This document shows positions 47,993 through 60,104 of a stretch of 64,000 nt of DNA, one piece after another. This DNA is from Paratinospora sagittata (Eukaryota > Streptophyta > Magnoliopsida > Ranunculales > Menispermaceae), in contig CM069597.1 in NCBI GenBank assembly GCA_035771175.1, positions 12,311,001-12,375,000 on the forward strand, given 5' to 3'. The position numbers and the translations under genes were made by a program. The notes under the pieces were generated by a model, which had not been told where the DNA came from, did no database searches, and saw only the letters and a program-made list of their open reading frames with translations. Every line of letters begins with the position of its first letter. The stretch's first letter is position 1.

Positions 47993-49583
47993 GTTAGTAG
48001 ACCTTGTCAGTACGAACTGACTTTTCTGGAGTTCTCGAAAGTGACTTGTATTGAGCCATTTCCCCTTTCATGCTACCCCATTCTTCCATATTTTTCAACG
48101 GATAAATTCCCTAACACTTTGGTGATTATTTGTGCAATGGACAATGATTTAAAATTTGAATTTGAATTTTCTTGGAGATCAAAACCCTAATGTCGACTTT
48201 TACTTGTTCAAATAAAAACAACTAGATAATTTTTAGAGAAAAAACTTTAGCACGATTTGAGATTTCTTCTAGCTCTCTAAGTGATCAAAAATGTTTTCCA
48301 CTTGCTTTGAAAAAGATTACAACTTTGATTAAGCTCATTTGAGTCTCACATTCAAGTCTTTCAAAGTTTTCAAAATGAACTCCTCACTTTCAGCTTAGCC
48401 AAATCTTCATCATCTTGCTGAGTATTCAAGAGGATAACTTGTGCCATTTGTGTGAGATTTGTAAAAGATTCTTGGTAAGAGAAACCCTATTTGTATTTTC
48501 AATTCACTGGTAAAGAAAGAGTGACAGTGTAAGACCTCTTGTAAAGGTTGCTCACACCAGTGAAGTGAGAATGTAATCAATTTGATCCTCACCCACAAAG
48601 TAGGATCATTAGTGGGATTTTGAAAAATCTTGAAAGGGGAGTTCAAGCCGTGGATGTAAGCTTGAAGAGTAGAACCATGTAAAAATTGTGTGTGTTTTAT
48701 CTTTCGTTTGTTATCTTACTTGCTTCTTTTCTGTTCATTTAATTTATTTTTGAAAGGTAAAAATCTTGCAAATAGTTCAATTCACCCCTTCTTGGACTCT
48801 AATCTAGGGCAGGTAACCTATTAAAGATCTAACAATCTTTGACAGTCATGAAAGGAAGCAACTCAAAATATTACACTTTCGGTGAAAGCCAATCAATAAA
48901 CAGGCTACCTTTGCTCAAGGGTGAAAACTACCTTCATTAGAAGAAAATGAGGTTCTATCTAAGAGCCCAAGACATTGAGATGTGGGATGTGGTGATAAAC
49001 AACTATCAAGCTCCCACCAAGACCGTAAATGAGTGGAGTCCAAAAGACTGGAGTCCAAAAGAGAAAAAAAGGGAGCTCCTAAACAATCAAGTTGTGAACA
49101 TATTGTTTTGTAGCCTTTCAAGTGATGAGTTTTGTGGGATTAGGGCTTGTGAGACAGCCTAAGAAATATGGCAAAGACTCGAGGTAACCCATGGGGGAAT
49201 ACTACAAGTCAAAAAGGCCAAACTCCAAATGTTGGTGGAAAAATATGAAATCTATAGGATGCTAGACTTCGAAACTATAGCTGAGACCATCACTAAGTTC
49301 ACCAAGAACCTAAATAAGAAGAAAACTCTTTGAAAGGTATATGACTAAGAGGAAACCATTAGGAAGTTTTTGAGAGGCCTACCCAATGTATGGTAACCAA
49401 AAGCTATTGCAATTGAATGAGCCAAAAACTTGGTTGAATACACCTTTGATGAGCTTCATGGATCTTTGATGATTCACGAGTTAAAATCTCAAGGACAACC
49501 CTACTCCACCCAAGGTAGAAGACAATGGAAAGAAAAACCTTGCCTTCAATTCTAGTACCGAATCTGAATCATCATCAAAGAAT

Positions 49584-51491
49584 TGTTGAACCAGTTATCT
49601 TCATGTCCCTATTATGAACGATATTTTGATCATTACAAACCACATTCTGTTTTGCATATATCGTGCATCTAATCTTTCATGAAGGTCTCAAAGAATCAAT
49701 GAGGCATGGTGAACAAATTGAAGATCTACCTGAAAACCATGATCATTTGAAGACATTTAGCATATGTTTAGATAGTGTTAGGTTGTAGAACCTTCTCTGT
49801 CATCTAATTCAGTAATATGCATGACTGCATGATTTTAATCGATTTGACTTTTCGGTCACTTGCTTACTTGATTTAAAGTCAGAATTATCTCAGTTTTAAT
49901 CGTGTGTTATCGAGTTTAATCGAAAAATAAAAAACTAATTTTATAGATTCTTTCAGGACACTGACGCTCAAGGTTGAACTGAAATGATTCATCAGGAAGC
50001 TAACTTTATAGTAGCGGCTTCCCATTTGTCAACCTTTGAAAAATGTCAGGACGCTGATTCATTTTTAGCTCACTAAAAGTTCTCTAATCTTTATATGATT
50101 TTCGTCTTTAAGGACACTAATTGTTATAAGTTGAATAACTTTCAGGACGCTAGCTGGATAGGAGCACCGTCATCCTTAGAATCAACTTAATAACCTTCAG
50201 GGTGCTTGTTGTCCTTCAGCGCACTAAAAGTTATTTTAAAAATTGTTTTCAATATCAAGACGCTTACTCTTAAGTAGCGCCCTCGTGCATTTAAATGTTT
50301 TTCAAAAACAAGGTAAGACGCTAACTGATTAGCAGCGGCCTCATAACTCAAGTCGTTCAATTGTGAAAGAAAGTCAAGACACCTACAAGCAAGTAGCGCC
50401 CTCACTTCGTTTGGTAGGACGCTGATGCGATATGAGCACCCTCAAAGGAACAAAATGACCAGAGTTGATATTTTTGTACCAACTATATATTGTTACTATT
50501 CTGACACTGACATTATTACAGTTTTACTTTTTCAGAACCGTACACAACATTTTCAGAATTTTACAACAACTTTTTCAGAACTTTTCGAACGTTCTAATAC
50601 CATGTCAGAACATTCCTTTTTCGTGAAGGATCAAATGATTCAGATGATTCAGGTGTTATCGCCGTAATATGCACAGAGCTGAATTGATCCATTTCGGGAA
50701 AGAATGTAGACGTTGTATTTGAAATTACAAGTTCATTGCGCCTCTGTTATTTCTATGTATATGTGTTGCCTTAGTGCAAAAAGAATAACTAATTTATGTG
50801 AAAACTGATACTCATCAAAAAGCTCTAATAGTTTTTGCCTGTGCTAAAAACTTTTTGAAAGTTAGTCATTCATCATTCTCTTGTGCTAAAATCTTTGATC
50901 ATTCTAAAAGAAATTGTTAAGTCTTCTTGGATTGTTTGCTCTTCATCTTCATCATTTTCAAGGATCTATTGAAGAAGACAAAAGCTCTACGAACCTGTTT
51001 CCAGCCAAACTTCATCATTCATACTTTGCTAAATCTGTTGGTACAGAAGGTTCAATCCAAAGCTTTGTAAGTATTACTTTGATTCTAAGTAAAGGGAATC
51101 GTATCGTCTCTTGTATTTAATATTGTAGTGACTGGTTAGTTACCCAATTAGAGCAAGTGTTGCTCTATATTGTAACGGTCCTCTCACACCCGGAAGTTGA
51201 GAAAGTAACGGTTGTTCTCACACCCATAAGTTGAGAAAGTGTATCGGTTTGATCTTCACCCGTAAGAAGATCCATAGTGGAGTTTGAACAAATCCTAACT
51301 GAGGAGGTTAGGTAGTGGATGTAGGCAAGGTCGAACCACTATAAATTCTTATTGCATTGTCCCTTTGTTATTTCTGTATTTATTTGCTATACTTTGTTTA
51401 ATGTGCCTTTATTATTTTGCACATTTTTAAGAAAGGTTAAAATCTGCTAAGTGTCCAATTCACCCCTCTCTTGGACACATCTGGGCCAACA
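49584..51491 (+). mobile_element. Copia-like solo LTR in gag (1908 bp)
   Basis: It starts TGTTGAACCAG and ends ATCTGGGCCAACA, with a perfect AGAAT duplication (49579-49583, 51492-51496). It carries GGACGCT...AGCGCCC elements (about 49950-50440), a perfect 7-bp stem GATCTTC-ACCCGTAA-GAAGATC (51251-51272), CCTAAC/GTTAGG (51294-51312) and TAGTGG/CCACTA (51313-51341). Confidence 0.93.
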
Positions 51492-51543
51492 AGAATGAGA
51501 GAACTGATGATGAAACAGCTATTGATGATCCAATGACCCCTAT

Positions 51544-53126
51544 GGTTGGCTTTCAGTTTTGATAATTATAAACAACATGAGTCTTTTTTGGTTCTAATCA
51601 CTTTATTCAAGTGTTTTAGCTTTATAGACCACCACAATTCGAGTATAAGGCATAAAGTTTGAAGTCTTTGAAGATTACGACAAAATCAAGACAAGATCAA
51701 AACAATAAATGTAATTTTCTTTTATTTTTCAAGGTGATCTTAGGTTCCAGGATCTTATTCTAGAATTGCTCAGTGTTTGTGCATTTCATGAGTTTTCAAA
51801 TGAGCATGATCTTTAAATGTTTTTGAAAAATAATTCCAATCATTTCAATCATGTTTCATCTTCATTGGAAAATGTTTTCAAGTGTTTTCAAATCTTTGAT
51901 TTAATGTTCAAAAGTGTTTAAGTTGATTTGAACAAGTTTGTGCAATGAATTTTCAAAGAAAAATCATATTTTGGTGTTAAGTGCCAAACCATCGCGCTCC
52001 TTAAGCTGGCAACGCACTTGCATTGCCAGATCACTTAGTGGTCTGCCACAGTTACCAGCACATTCCCCTTTAGAGCAGCACACTACCATGAGCCCAGTTT
52101 TTGTCCAGTCTGTGGTTTGGATCATACCAGGGCGCTCCTTTGACACTGAGTCAAAACACATCTCTCGATCTGCTGCCAGAAGCGCGCTACTTGCTAGAGA
52201 AGCGGGCTGCTTTCTGAACAGCTAAAGATTGTTTTTCCTGCGCCACAGCGCTCCCCTCTGGAGCAGCGTGATGCTACTGAGTGTCAGGAAGACTTTCATT
52301 TCTAAGGCAACGAAAGTGACACTTCGCACAAGTTTTCCTCTTTGATCATTGGTACTCTTGAACAGATTTTCGCACGATTTCTTGCTTTATTCATTTTGGT
52401 GAAAGAATCAGAACGTTGCTTTTGAAATTTGAAAACCAAATCAAAGCTTCTTAGAGATTGAAACCCTAATCTTGCTCTTGCTCTATTTTTTGTATAAAAA
52501 CATAGTTGTGTTGTTCTCTCAACACGACCAACGAACTATTTGCAAGTTAGTCTCATTTTCAAAGTGCTTAAGTGTTTTTGAAGCTAAGAACTTGTTTTTG
52601 AAAAACAAAGCTTTGAATTAAACATGCTTAATCTTCAACTTTCTCATCATCCAAAGATCTTTATCAAGAAAACCATTACTTTCTGCTCTTGCCCTTCATC
52701 TTCATCATTCTCTGAGCAAATCCATGAGTAAGGTTCAGAAAAGTTGTAAGTAATTCACAAGCTTTTTTTTTGTAAGGAATTCTTGTTTATTATCTATTTG
52801 TATTTTAACAACTTGTTAGTCACTGGGAAGTTCTCTCGTCGAAAACGGTGTATGTAAAAAGCTTGCTCATATGTGAAGTGAGTTGTATTTGGTTTTGATC
52901 CTCACCCTTGAAGTAGGATCTTGTAGTGTTGGGTTGGAAAATCTTGATCAAGGAGATCAAGTCGTGGAGGTAGGCTTTAAGAGTCGAACCACGCTAAATT
53001 GTTGTATGCTTTACTTTTCTTGTTGTCTCTGTTTCATTACCTGCACATTTTTATTGTTTGAAAGGTTTTAAAAATCCTGCGAAGAGTCCAATTCACTCCC
53101 CCTCTTGGACTTTATCTAGGCAGACA
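51544..53126 (+). mobile_element. Copia-like solo LTR in gag (1583 bp)
   Basis: It starts near GGTTGGCTTTCAG (first bases altered) and ends CTAGGCAGACA, with flanks CCTAT (51539-51543) and ACTAT (53127-53131). GCGCTCC/AGCGCGCTAC-type repeats lie at about 51990-52270. It keeps the stems GATCCT/AGGATC (52897-52920), CTTGATC/GATCAAG (52943-52961) and CGTGG/CCACG (52963-52993). Confidence 0.82.
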
Positions 53127-53328
53127 ACTATGCTCACTAGGAGTCTTAGTCACCTAGTGAAAAGAAAGGGAAAGGTTGGCTCAAATTCGAAATTTCTTAA
53201 AGGAAAAAAATTTGGAGCCAATCTAAGTGAATTAATATGTTTTAGCTGTAACAAACCAAGACATATCAAAAGTGAATGTCCTAACAAAAAGAAAAAGAGT
53301 TTCAACACAAGAAGGTGTTATAAGCGAT

Positions 53329-54010
53329 TGTTGCGTGCAAACCTAGAATCGATATGGAATGTGTGGGTGATCTTCAATGCGATTCTCTTTCCCCAACTCG
53401 TTCCAGCCGTCAAGTGTACTTATTCTCCTCTTCTTCATCATCAAAAACCCTTCACTTTGATATATTATATAGCCCACTTCTCTTGCAGTCATAATAGAAA
53501 GTTGCTAATTTCAAAAATTGCCTAAAACCGTCACTCAGTAACACCTAGCGCCGCGGTGCCCAAAGCCTCTTCTTTTCCTAATTCCAACATCGCGGGCAGC
53601 TCTGCAGCACCCAGAACATCTTCTTTGCGCCTAATTCGTGGTCCTAGCCAATTTATGCCTCTTTTCTGCTTTCTTTCTTGTGGACTTAGCCAATTTTCTT
53701 CTACTTCTTGACTTGGGTTCTTCATGAATCATCCTCTAACCTTCTCACATGTTGCCTCCATCAATCATTCTCACTTCCAACACGTCTAAACACCTACAAA
53801 ATAAATTAAAACAAGTAATTAACACACTAAAAACATAAATTAATCCAACATATAATTTAACAAACCAAAATAATGCATAAAAACCTATTTCATTATTAAA
53901 CTAACAAATGCATCAAAACTAACCTAAACACACTAAACTAATGCATAAATCATCCTAAAAACTCTTATAAAATACTCCTAAAATATGTCTAAATATGCAT
54001 CTATCGAACA
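53329..54010 (-). repeat. Athila-like 3' LTR (682 bp)
   Basis: On the minus strand it starts TGTTCGATAGATGC right after the purine tract AAGTTTGGGGG and ends GGTTTGCACGCAACA. Only the last ~15 bases match the visible edge of the 5' LTR. The adjoining ~80 bases differ, so an internal deletion of the 3' end, or pairing with a different element, must be considered. Confidence 0.6.
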
Positions 54011-55661
54011 CCCCCAAACTTAGGACTTTGATCATCCCGAGCAAAGGAAAAGCAAAACTAAAAACAAATCAATCAATCAAACTACTATCCTATTCTCAAA
54101 CAAATTAAGAATTTGATTCGAAATATCATGTAAGATCATCATTATGGCCTCCAAGATCATGTTAAAAGACAATAACTCATCGGAAAGTTTCAAGAGTGTT
54201 AGAGATGTCTAGATTTTCAATCCAACTACTCACCTAACCTCATTTTCCATCCTCAAACACACCATCATATAATTAATCTCATAAAACCATTACTATAATT
54301 CATAAACATGTGCAAGCAAGTATAAAGTGTAAGTGATCTCGAATAGATATATATAGTGAATCCCATAAACAATTCGTTCATATCAATCTCCACTAATGTA
54401 GATTACATGCCATTTAGAATCAATAGGTCTTTTCTAAGTTGTAAGCATGGCCAGGGTTCAAAGGTAGGGAAAATTTAGAAAAATTTAGGCTCAAAACACC
54501 TTAAACACTTTGATTATTTACAACATCCACGACATCACATATAAAACCAAAACAACCCGATTGCAGCACCTATACCTCCTTCATATATTTGATTTTTTCA
54601 TTTCATTCCTAATTTTTTTGTTTGCTTGTTTTTCAAAAAACAACTACACCCCCAAACTTATTTCTTTTCATACTCATGGGCATAGCATCCTTTCCTTCTC
54701 TTTTTCAATTGCTTTTCTTTTTCATTAAAACTCATAAACAAACTTCACATTTTTCGCTTCTTTGTCACCCTTTTTATTCACTTTTCTTTCCCATTGTTCT
54801 TTCATCCAAATAGTAACGCCCTAACATGATCAAAGTGAATATAGTACATAGGTTAAAAAACAGGGAAATTAACATGATAAGAAATGGATATTCAGCTCAA
54901 AATGAAAACTATGGATACAATAAAAAATAAGGTCGGCTATTTGGCTCAAACTTATCTAAACATGGCCTAAATCATCTCCCTCATGGCATGCTCTCTAGGA
55001 TTCCGCTTCAAATGATAATCAAACTTGTTCTAGGATTTCTAGATATCTAATATATATAACTTTACTTGCACAAATCCAATCCAAACAAGTCATGATTCCA
55101 CAAAATCAACCACACTAGACATGTAAAGAATTTCCAACAAAGCAGAGTTCAAAGTTAAATCAAGTACACAGACTTATCTCTAAATTTTCCTAAAATCATT
55201 TTTATGTACATGTTCTCTTGTCATTGGCCATTCAGAAAAATAAAACTAATTGGATCAAATCAGGATTTGTAAGATCATAGGATATCCTAACCTAAAACTA
55301 CTATATCTTCACCATGAGAAGTCAAAAATTAAAACTCTCCCCCCCCCCCAAACCTAAAACAAGCATTGTCCCTAATGCTTCACAATAAGAATAAAAATAG
55401 AGCATTGATGTAAATAAAATACGGAGAGTTTTAGAAAACCCCCTTTAACCCAAAGGGTGGAAGTCTCTACATAAGCTCTCCATTCGTTTCATGTAGCTCG
55501 CATAGGGACCTCCAAACTCGCTTTAGAACCTGGACAGGAAAAGAAACAGACTCATAAATGGTAAGAAACTCAAATCTATACTACAATGACTAACATAAAG
55601 AAATAAATAAATAAATAAATAAAACTCCAAAACCGATGGGTTGCCTCCCAACAAGCGCTTG
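54011..55661 (-). other. 3' non-coding region of the Athila-like element
   Basis: AT-rich, without credible coding frames on either strand. It has two G-rich purine tracts on the minus strand: AAGTTTGGGGG (54021-54011) next to the LTR, and an 11-G run followed by AGAG (55349-55339) after the block AGGGACAATGCTTGTTTTAG. It begins with the conserved GCGCTTGTTGGGAGGCAACC (55658-55639). Confidence 0.65.
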
Positions 55662-58624
55662 TGTAACACCCCGTAGTTTTAATTAAATACATACATTGAA
55701 TTACGCATATATCGAGATGTATAATACATGTATTTTATATGTAAGAGGCAAATATATGCGTACATGAAAATACATGCTAGATTTAAGGGGTATTAGTAAA
55801 TAAATAAAATTATTAAATGAAGATGATACATATGGGATCATCCTATATGGGTGCTTACAAGTTAAAAAATGGAGTTGAATTAAATTGATTAATTTATGGG
55901 GTTGGTTAATTAAATATGTGGATTGTAGTATGATTTAATGAATTAGTATAATTTAATGAATGAAAGTTAAATATTAAGCTAGAGAAGTTGCTTTATTAAG
56001 TTAGATGAGGTGCATAAGATCATTTTTTATATATACTTATAATCCCATTTCTAATCTAATCTAATCTCTCAAAACCTCGCCAACGTCCAAAAAAATAAAA
56101 ATAAAAATAAAAATGAAAAGAAGGAAAGAAGTTGCAGGAGAGAAAAGAAGCAGAATGAAGGAGAAAAGGAACGAAAGAAGAAGGAGAAGAAAAAGGGAAA
56201 ACGACGGATTTGCGGCCAAATCTGACTTGTCGGTAAGCTATTTTTGCTATTTTTCGTCGTGAAATTGATCTTTAAGTAGTGTATGACGATTCTAGCGGAG
56301 TAATTTTAGATATGGGAGCCATTTTACGTCTTTTTCAAAATTGGGGTTTTGACCCAACTTGAATAAAGATTTGCTCGAAAGGTTGAAAAATACTCCCTAG
56401 ACTGTAGGAGCCCCGAATATGTGGTTAGATTTCATTTATTTGTTCATTTGGAATTTTTATGGCTGTTGGAAGTTTGTTGGAAGTTAGAGTTTATATTGGA
56501 AACCTTTCGAATCATATTAAAACCCAATGAAACTCCAATTTAAGGCTATAGAATGGTAGAATGAACTGTTGTGAGTCCATCGATGCTAATTTCATGATTT
56601 TTGGAGACCGTTTGACAATTTTAGTAAAAATTATCCATGTTTCCAATAAACAGTGACATGAACAGTAACATGATTATTTCCAGTGAATAAAATAGAATTG
56701 AAATCCAGTGAAACTCCAGTTTGAGATCATAGAATCGTAGAGAACTGAATTTCGGACGTTTCGATGCCAAGATTGTGATTTTTGGATATGATTTGATATT
56801 TTTAATAATTAAATATATTATTTTGGTGAGTAAATTTTACTTTCGTGACCTTCGCGAACGTGTAAAACCTTAGTAAAATACCTGTTGAAGGTAGTAGAAT
56901 GGTAGTATGATTGATTTTATACGTGTCGATGTGGACAGAATAATTTTAAGAATGTACTATATTTTTAATAAAATTGATATATGTTCCAGTAGAAAAATAA
57001 AACTAAGAATTAGTGAAAATATAAATTGGAAATCTATTTTCACTGTTCTTTCTTGTGGAAATATTTAGATTGACCACAGAAATGAGATAGTAGTTTCTTC
57101 AACTGCTTATGAGTCCTAAATTGAGTTGGAATCTAAATTCACAGAATTTGTATAATATTTTTCAGGTTGATCTTTATTAGTGATTTGAAGTGAGTTGAGA
57201 AATTAAATATGTAAATAGATATGAATAAATGAAATTGAATTATGGAGTGGTTGTGACAGGTTGAGTTAGTTGGATTTAATTTGGAACTGGACTCGAAAGT
57301 GACGGTGATTGTATTTAAGTTGAAAAGTCTTGTACTGTGAGTATATTTTCTTGATTTGGTTCTTGTATGATGTTATATATATATATATATATGAAATGTT
57401 TGAATGTAATTATGCTATGCATATATTGTTGCATTTTGTTTTAATTTGCATTCATAAATGATTTTTTTTAGCATTGGAGCATTTGAGACTTGCAAAGGCA
57501 AGTTGGTGTCATTTCGTTAGGAATTAGACCCGGATGAGTGTTATGCGTAACCTCATTGTCAGTAGGCCTGTCCTAACAAGGATTGGAGATCCTTGAAATG
57601 ACTGTGAATTGAGTAATGTGAGGTCCGAGCGTAGACTACTTATCGGTGCATAATAAGGAGTTCGTACCCGCTCCATTACGAGAATGAGGGAGATTGTGGT
57701 TTTAGTTGAAAAGGATGCATTGTTTTCTTGAAAAATCATGAAATCTATGTTGTTGACATGTATGGTATATTCGTTGAATGATGCATGTCTTTACTAATTA
57801 TTTTAAATGATTTTAAATGTCATATTTCCCTAAATGTATATGATTGTCATATCAAGAGATATATTCACTGAGCTTGTTGATTGCTCACTCCATTCCTTCA
57901 ATATTTCAGGTACAGAGTTAAAAGAAAAAAAAAAAGGAAAGTTAGAGAGTGATCGACTCGTGACCCAAATCTTTACTTTGTTGATGTATGTATGCATTGG
58001 AGTAATGGATTATACTTGTGTTAGTTTGATATATATATATTATCATCTAGATGAGATGTGTGGGCATATACAAGATAGCTAAATATATTGGATTATGAAA
58101 TGCTAATGAAGATGTACATGATTACATAATTACATGGTGGAAAAAAGAGATGATATGATATGATTTGATAAATGAATGAAATGAGAATGGCTAGATGTGT
58201 GGATGAATTAACTATATATATATCACACATTATATATACGTATTATCATCTAGATGGGATGTGTGGGTATATACAAGATAGCTGAATATATTGGATTATG
58301 AAATGCTAATGAAGATGTACATAATTACATAATTACATGGCGGAAAAAAGAGATGATATGATATGATTTGATAAATGAATGAAATGAGAATGGCTAGATG
58401 TGTGGATGAATTAACTATATATATATATATATGATTTGATTTGTGGTATATCAGGGAAAAATGTGAATTGTCCATTTTATGGGGAGATGCTGTCAAAATT
58501 TCTAAAAATTCTGGGAATTATTGTGAATGTTCGTTGAGGCTTACAGTGTATTGTATATTGTATGTATAGTGTATGGTACATTGTGTCGGTCATGACATCA
58601 GACTACGTCAGGGGCGTCATGACA
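55662..58624 (+). mobile_element. Gypsy solo LTR, family B (2963 bp)
   Basis: It starts TGTAACACCCCGTAG and ends GGGGCGTCATGACA, with a perfect GCTTG duplication (55657-55661, 58625-58629). A TATA-like TTTTTATATATAC (56024), GA-rich leader (56100-56200), donor-like CGGTAAGC (56231), motif CACTGAGCTTGTTGATTGCT (57866) and acceptor-like ATTTCAG (ending 57909) are visible. It splits the 3' region of the Athila-like element. Confidence 0.93.
58041..58430 (+). repeat. 203-bp tandem duplication in the family B LTR
   Basis: TATCATCTAGATG.GATGTGT starts at 58041 and at 58244. About 180 bases match with roughly five substitutions, then run into (AT)n. It is a recent duplication. Confidence 0.9.
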
Positions 58625-58664
58625 GCTTGGTTTAAAGTCCTCAACCCGACTTCGTTCAAGCTCC

Positions 58665-60090
58665 TCAATTAAGGTCTTCGAAGTATAAATCATCCTCATG
58701 CGCGGGCTCGCTTCCATAATAGTGTTTCACTCGATGTCCATTGACTCGAAAGAGAGAGCCGTCTTCGCTACACAACTCGATTGTGCCATATGGAAACACA
58801 TTTGCAATAGTGAAAAGCCCCGACCATCTAGACTTCAATTTACCTGGAAACAATGTCAACCTTGAATTGTAAAGAAGAACCTCTTATCCCGACTTGAACT
58901 CCCGCTTAACTATCATCTTGTCATGCCATTTCTTTGTTCTCTCTTTGTATACCTTGCATTCTCATAGGCATCTTGGCAGAATTCATCCATCTCATTCAAT
59001 TGGAGTAGTCTTTGGTCACCGAATGCCTTCAAATCATAATTCAACTTCTTAACAGCCCAAAAAGCACGGTATTCCAACTTGACCGGTTAGTAGCATGCTT
59101 TCCCGAACACCTAACGATACGGAGACATCCCAATAGGGGTCTTAAAAGCTGTCTGGTATGCCCATAAAGCGTCATCGAGCTTCAAAGCCCAATCCTTTCT
59201 ATTGGTGTTCACGGTCTTCTCTAGGATTTGCTTCACCTCCCGGTTGCTAATCTCAGTTTGTTCATTGCTTTAAGGATGGTAGGCCATGGCAACCTTGTGT
59301 TTCACCCCATACTTGGCAAGTAATGCATTAAAAGGTTTGTTGCAAAAGTGGGATCCTTCGTCACTAATAATTACCCGAGGAGAGCCAAAGCGTGTAAAAA
59401 TCTACTTTTGAAGGAACTTCAATACTACCCTTGCATCATTAGTGGTTGTGGTAATTGCTTCCACCCACTTTGGCACATAATCCACCGCCAAGAGAATGTG
59501 CGTCTTCCCACATGAAGAGGGAAACGGGCCCATGAAGTCTATACCCCAAATATCAAATAGCTCCACCTCTAAGATATTCGTCAATGGTTGCTCATGTCTC
59601 CTCAAAATAGTACCAAGACGTTGCATCGGTCACAAGTTTTCACAAAAGCATAACTATCCCGAAATAATGTAGGCCAATAAAACCCACTTTGAAGAACCTT
59701 TGCCATTGTCCGTGTAGCCCCAAAATGATCACCATATGGAGAGGAGTGGCAATCATGGAGAATGGGTTGCACTTCCTCCTCTGGTACACACCTCCCAATG
59801 ATTTGATCATTGCACCTTTTAAACAGCAAGGGTTCATCCCAAAGGTAGAAGTGCACATCATGTAGAAACTTCTTCTTCCTTGCATATGATATATCCGGAG
59901 GTAAGACACCACTAGCCAAGTAATTCACATAGTTGGCATACCATGGAAGTTTTGCAAATATCCTGTACAATTGTTCATCTGAAAATGTTTCCAATATAGG
60001 CACACCATCATCTTTCTCATCTAGTTGTAGCCAAGATAAGTGATCCAAAACTACGTTCTCACTCCCCTTCTTGTCTCTAATTTCCATATC
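58665..60090 (-). pseudogene. pol: Athila-like integrase
   Basis: The HHCC zinc region lies at about 59750-59620 (HDCHSS, HFGATRTM, KTCDRC). The core has WGIDFMGPFPSS (about 59560), SDEGSHF and an [11 protein letters not shown] segment, giving a DDE arrangement. The C-terminal part ends DLYFEDLN at 58665. A frameshift sits between the zinc region and core near 59610. Stops near 59400, 59290 and 59110 and further shifts near 58900 inactivate it. No chromodomain. Confidence 0.82.
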
Positions 60091-60104
60091 AAATTCTTGA
60101 AGTA

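Larger units (their letters stand above)
45712..48811 (+). repeat. 5' LTR of a copia-like element, 5'-truncated and split
   Basis: The own sequence is 45712-45997 and 47998-48811. The left piece has repeated GCGCACTAG/AGCGCTAGCACG elements. The right piece holds the stems GATCCT/AGGATC (48584-48607), CTTGAA/TTCAAG (48629-48647) and the end TTGGACTCTAATCTAGGGCA. The gag-like sequence that follows shows it is a 5' LTR. Its start was lost at the insertion of the family A LTR. Confidence 0.65.
48812..53328 (+). pseudogene. gag: Copia-like gag, split by two solo LTRs
   Basis: The own sequence is 48812-49583, 51497-51543 and 53132-53328. The first part has a LLKGENY-like motif with its Trp lost to a stop (about 48930), then RFYLRAQDIEMWDVV and an EIWQRLEVTHGG run, the pattern of plant copia gag (UBN2 group). 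The last part has CFSCNKPRHIKSEC (53239-53280), a CCHC knuckle with Gly changed to Arg, then a Lys-rich tail. Stops near 48930, 49160, 49330 and 49397 show decay. The minus-strand Athila-like element cuts it at 53329, so no pol is seen. Confidence 0.8.

Noticed and set aside
48812..53328. Envelope-like gene in the copia-like element
   Set aside because: The reading frames match UBN2-type gag with a CCHC knuckle. No signal peptide or membrane anchor is seen.
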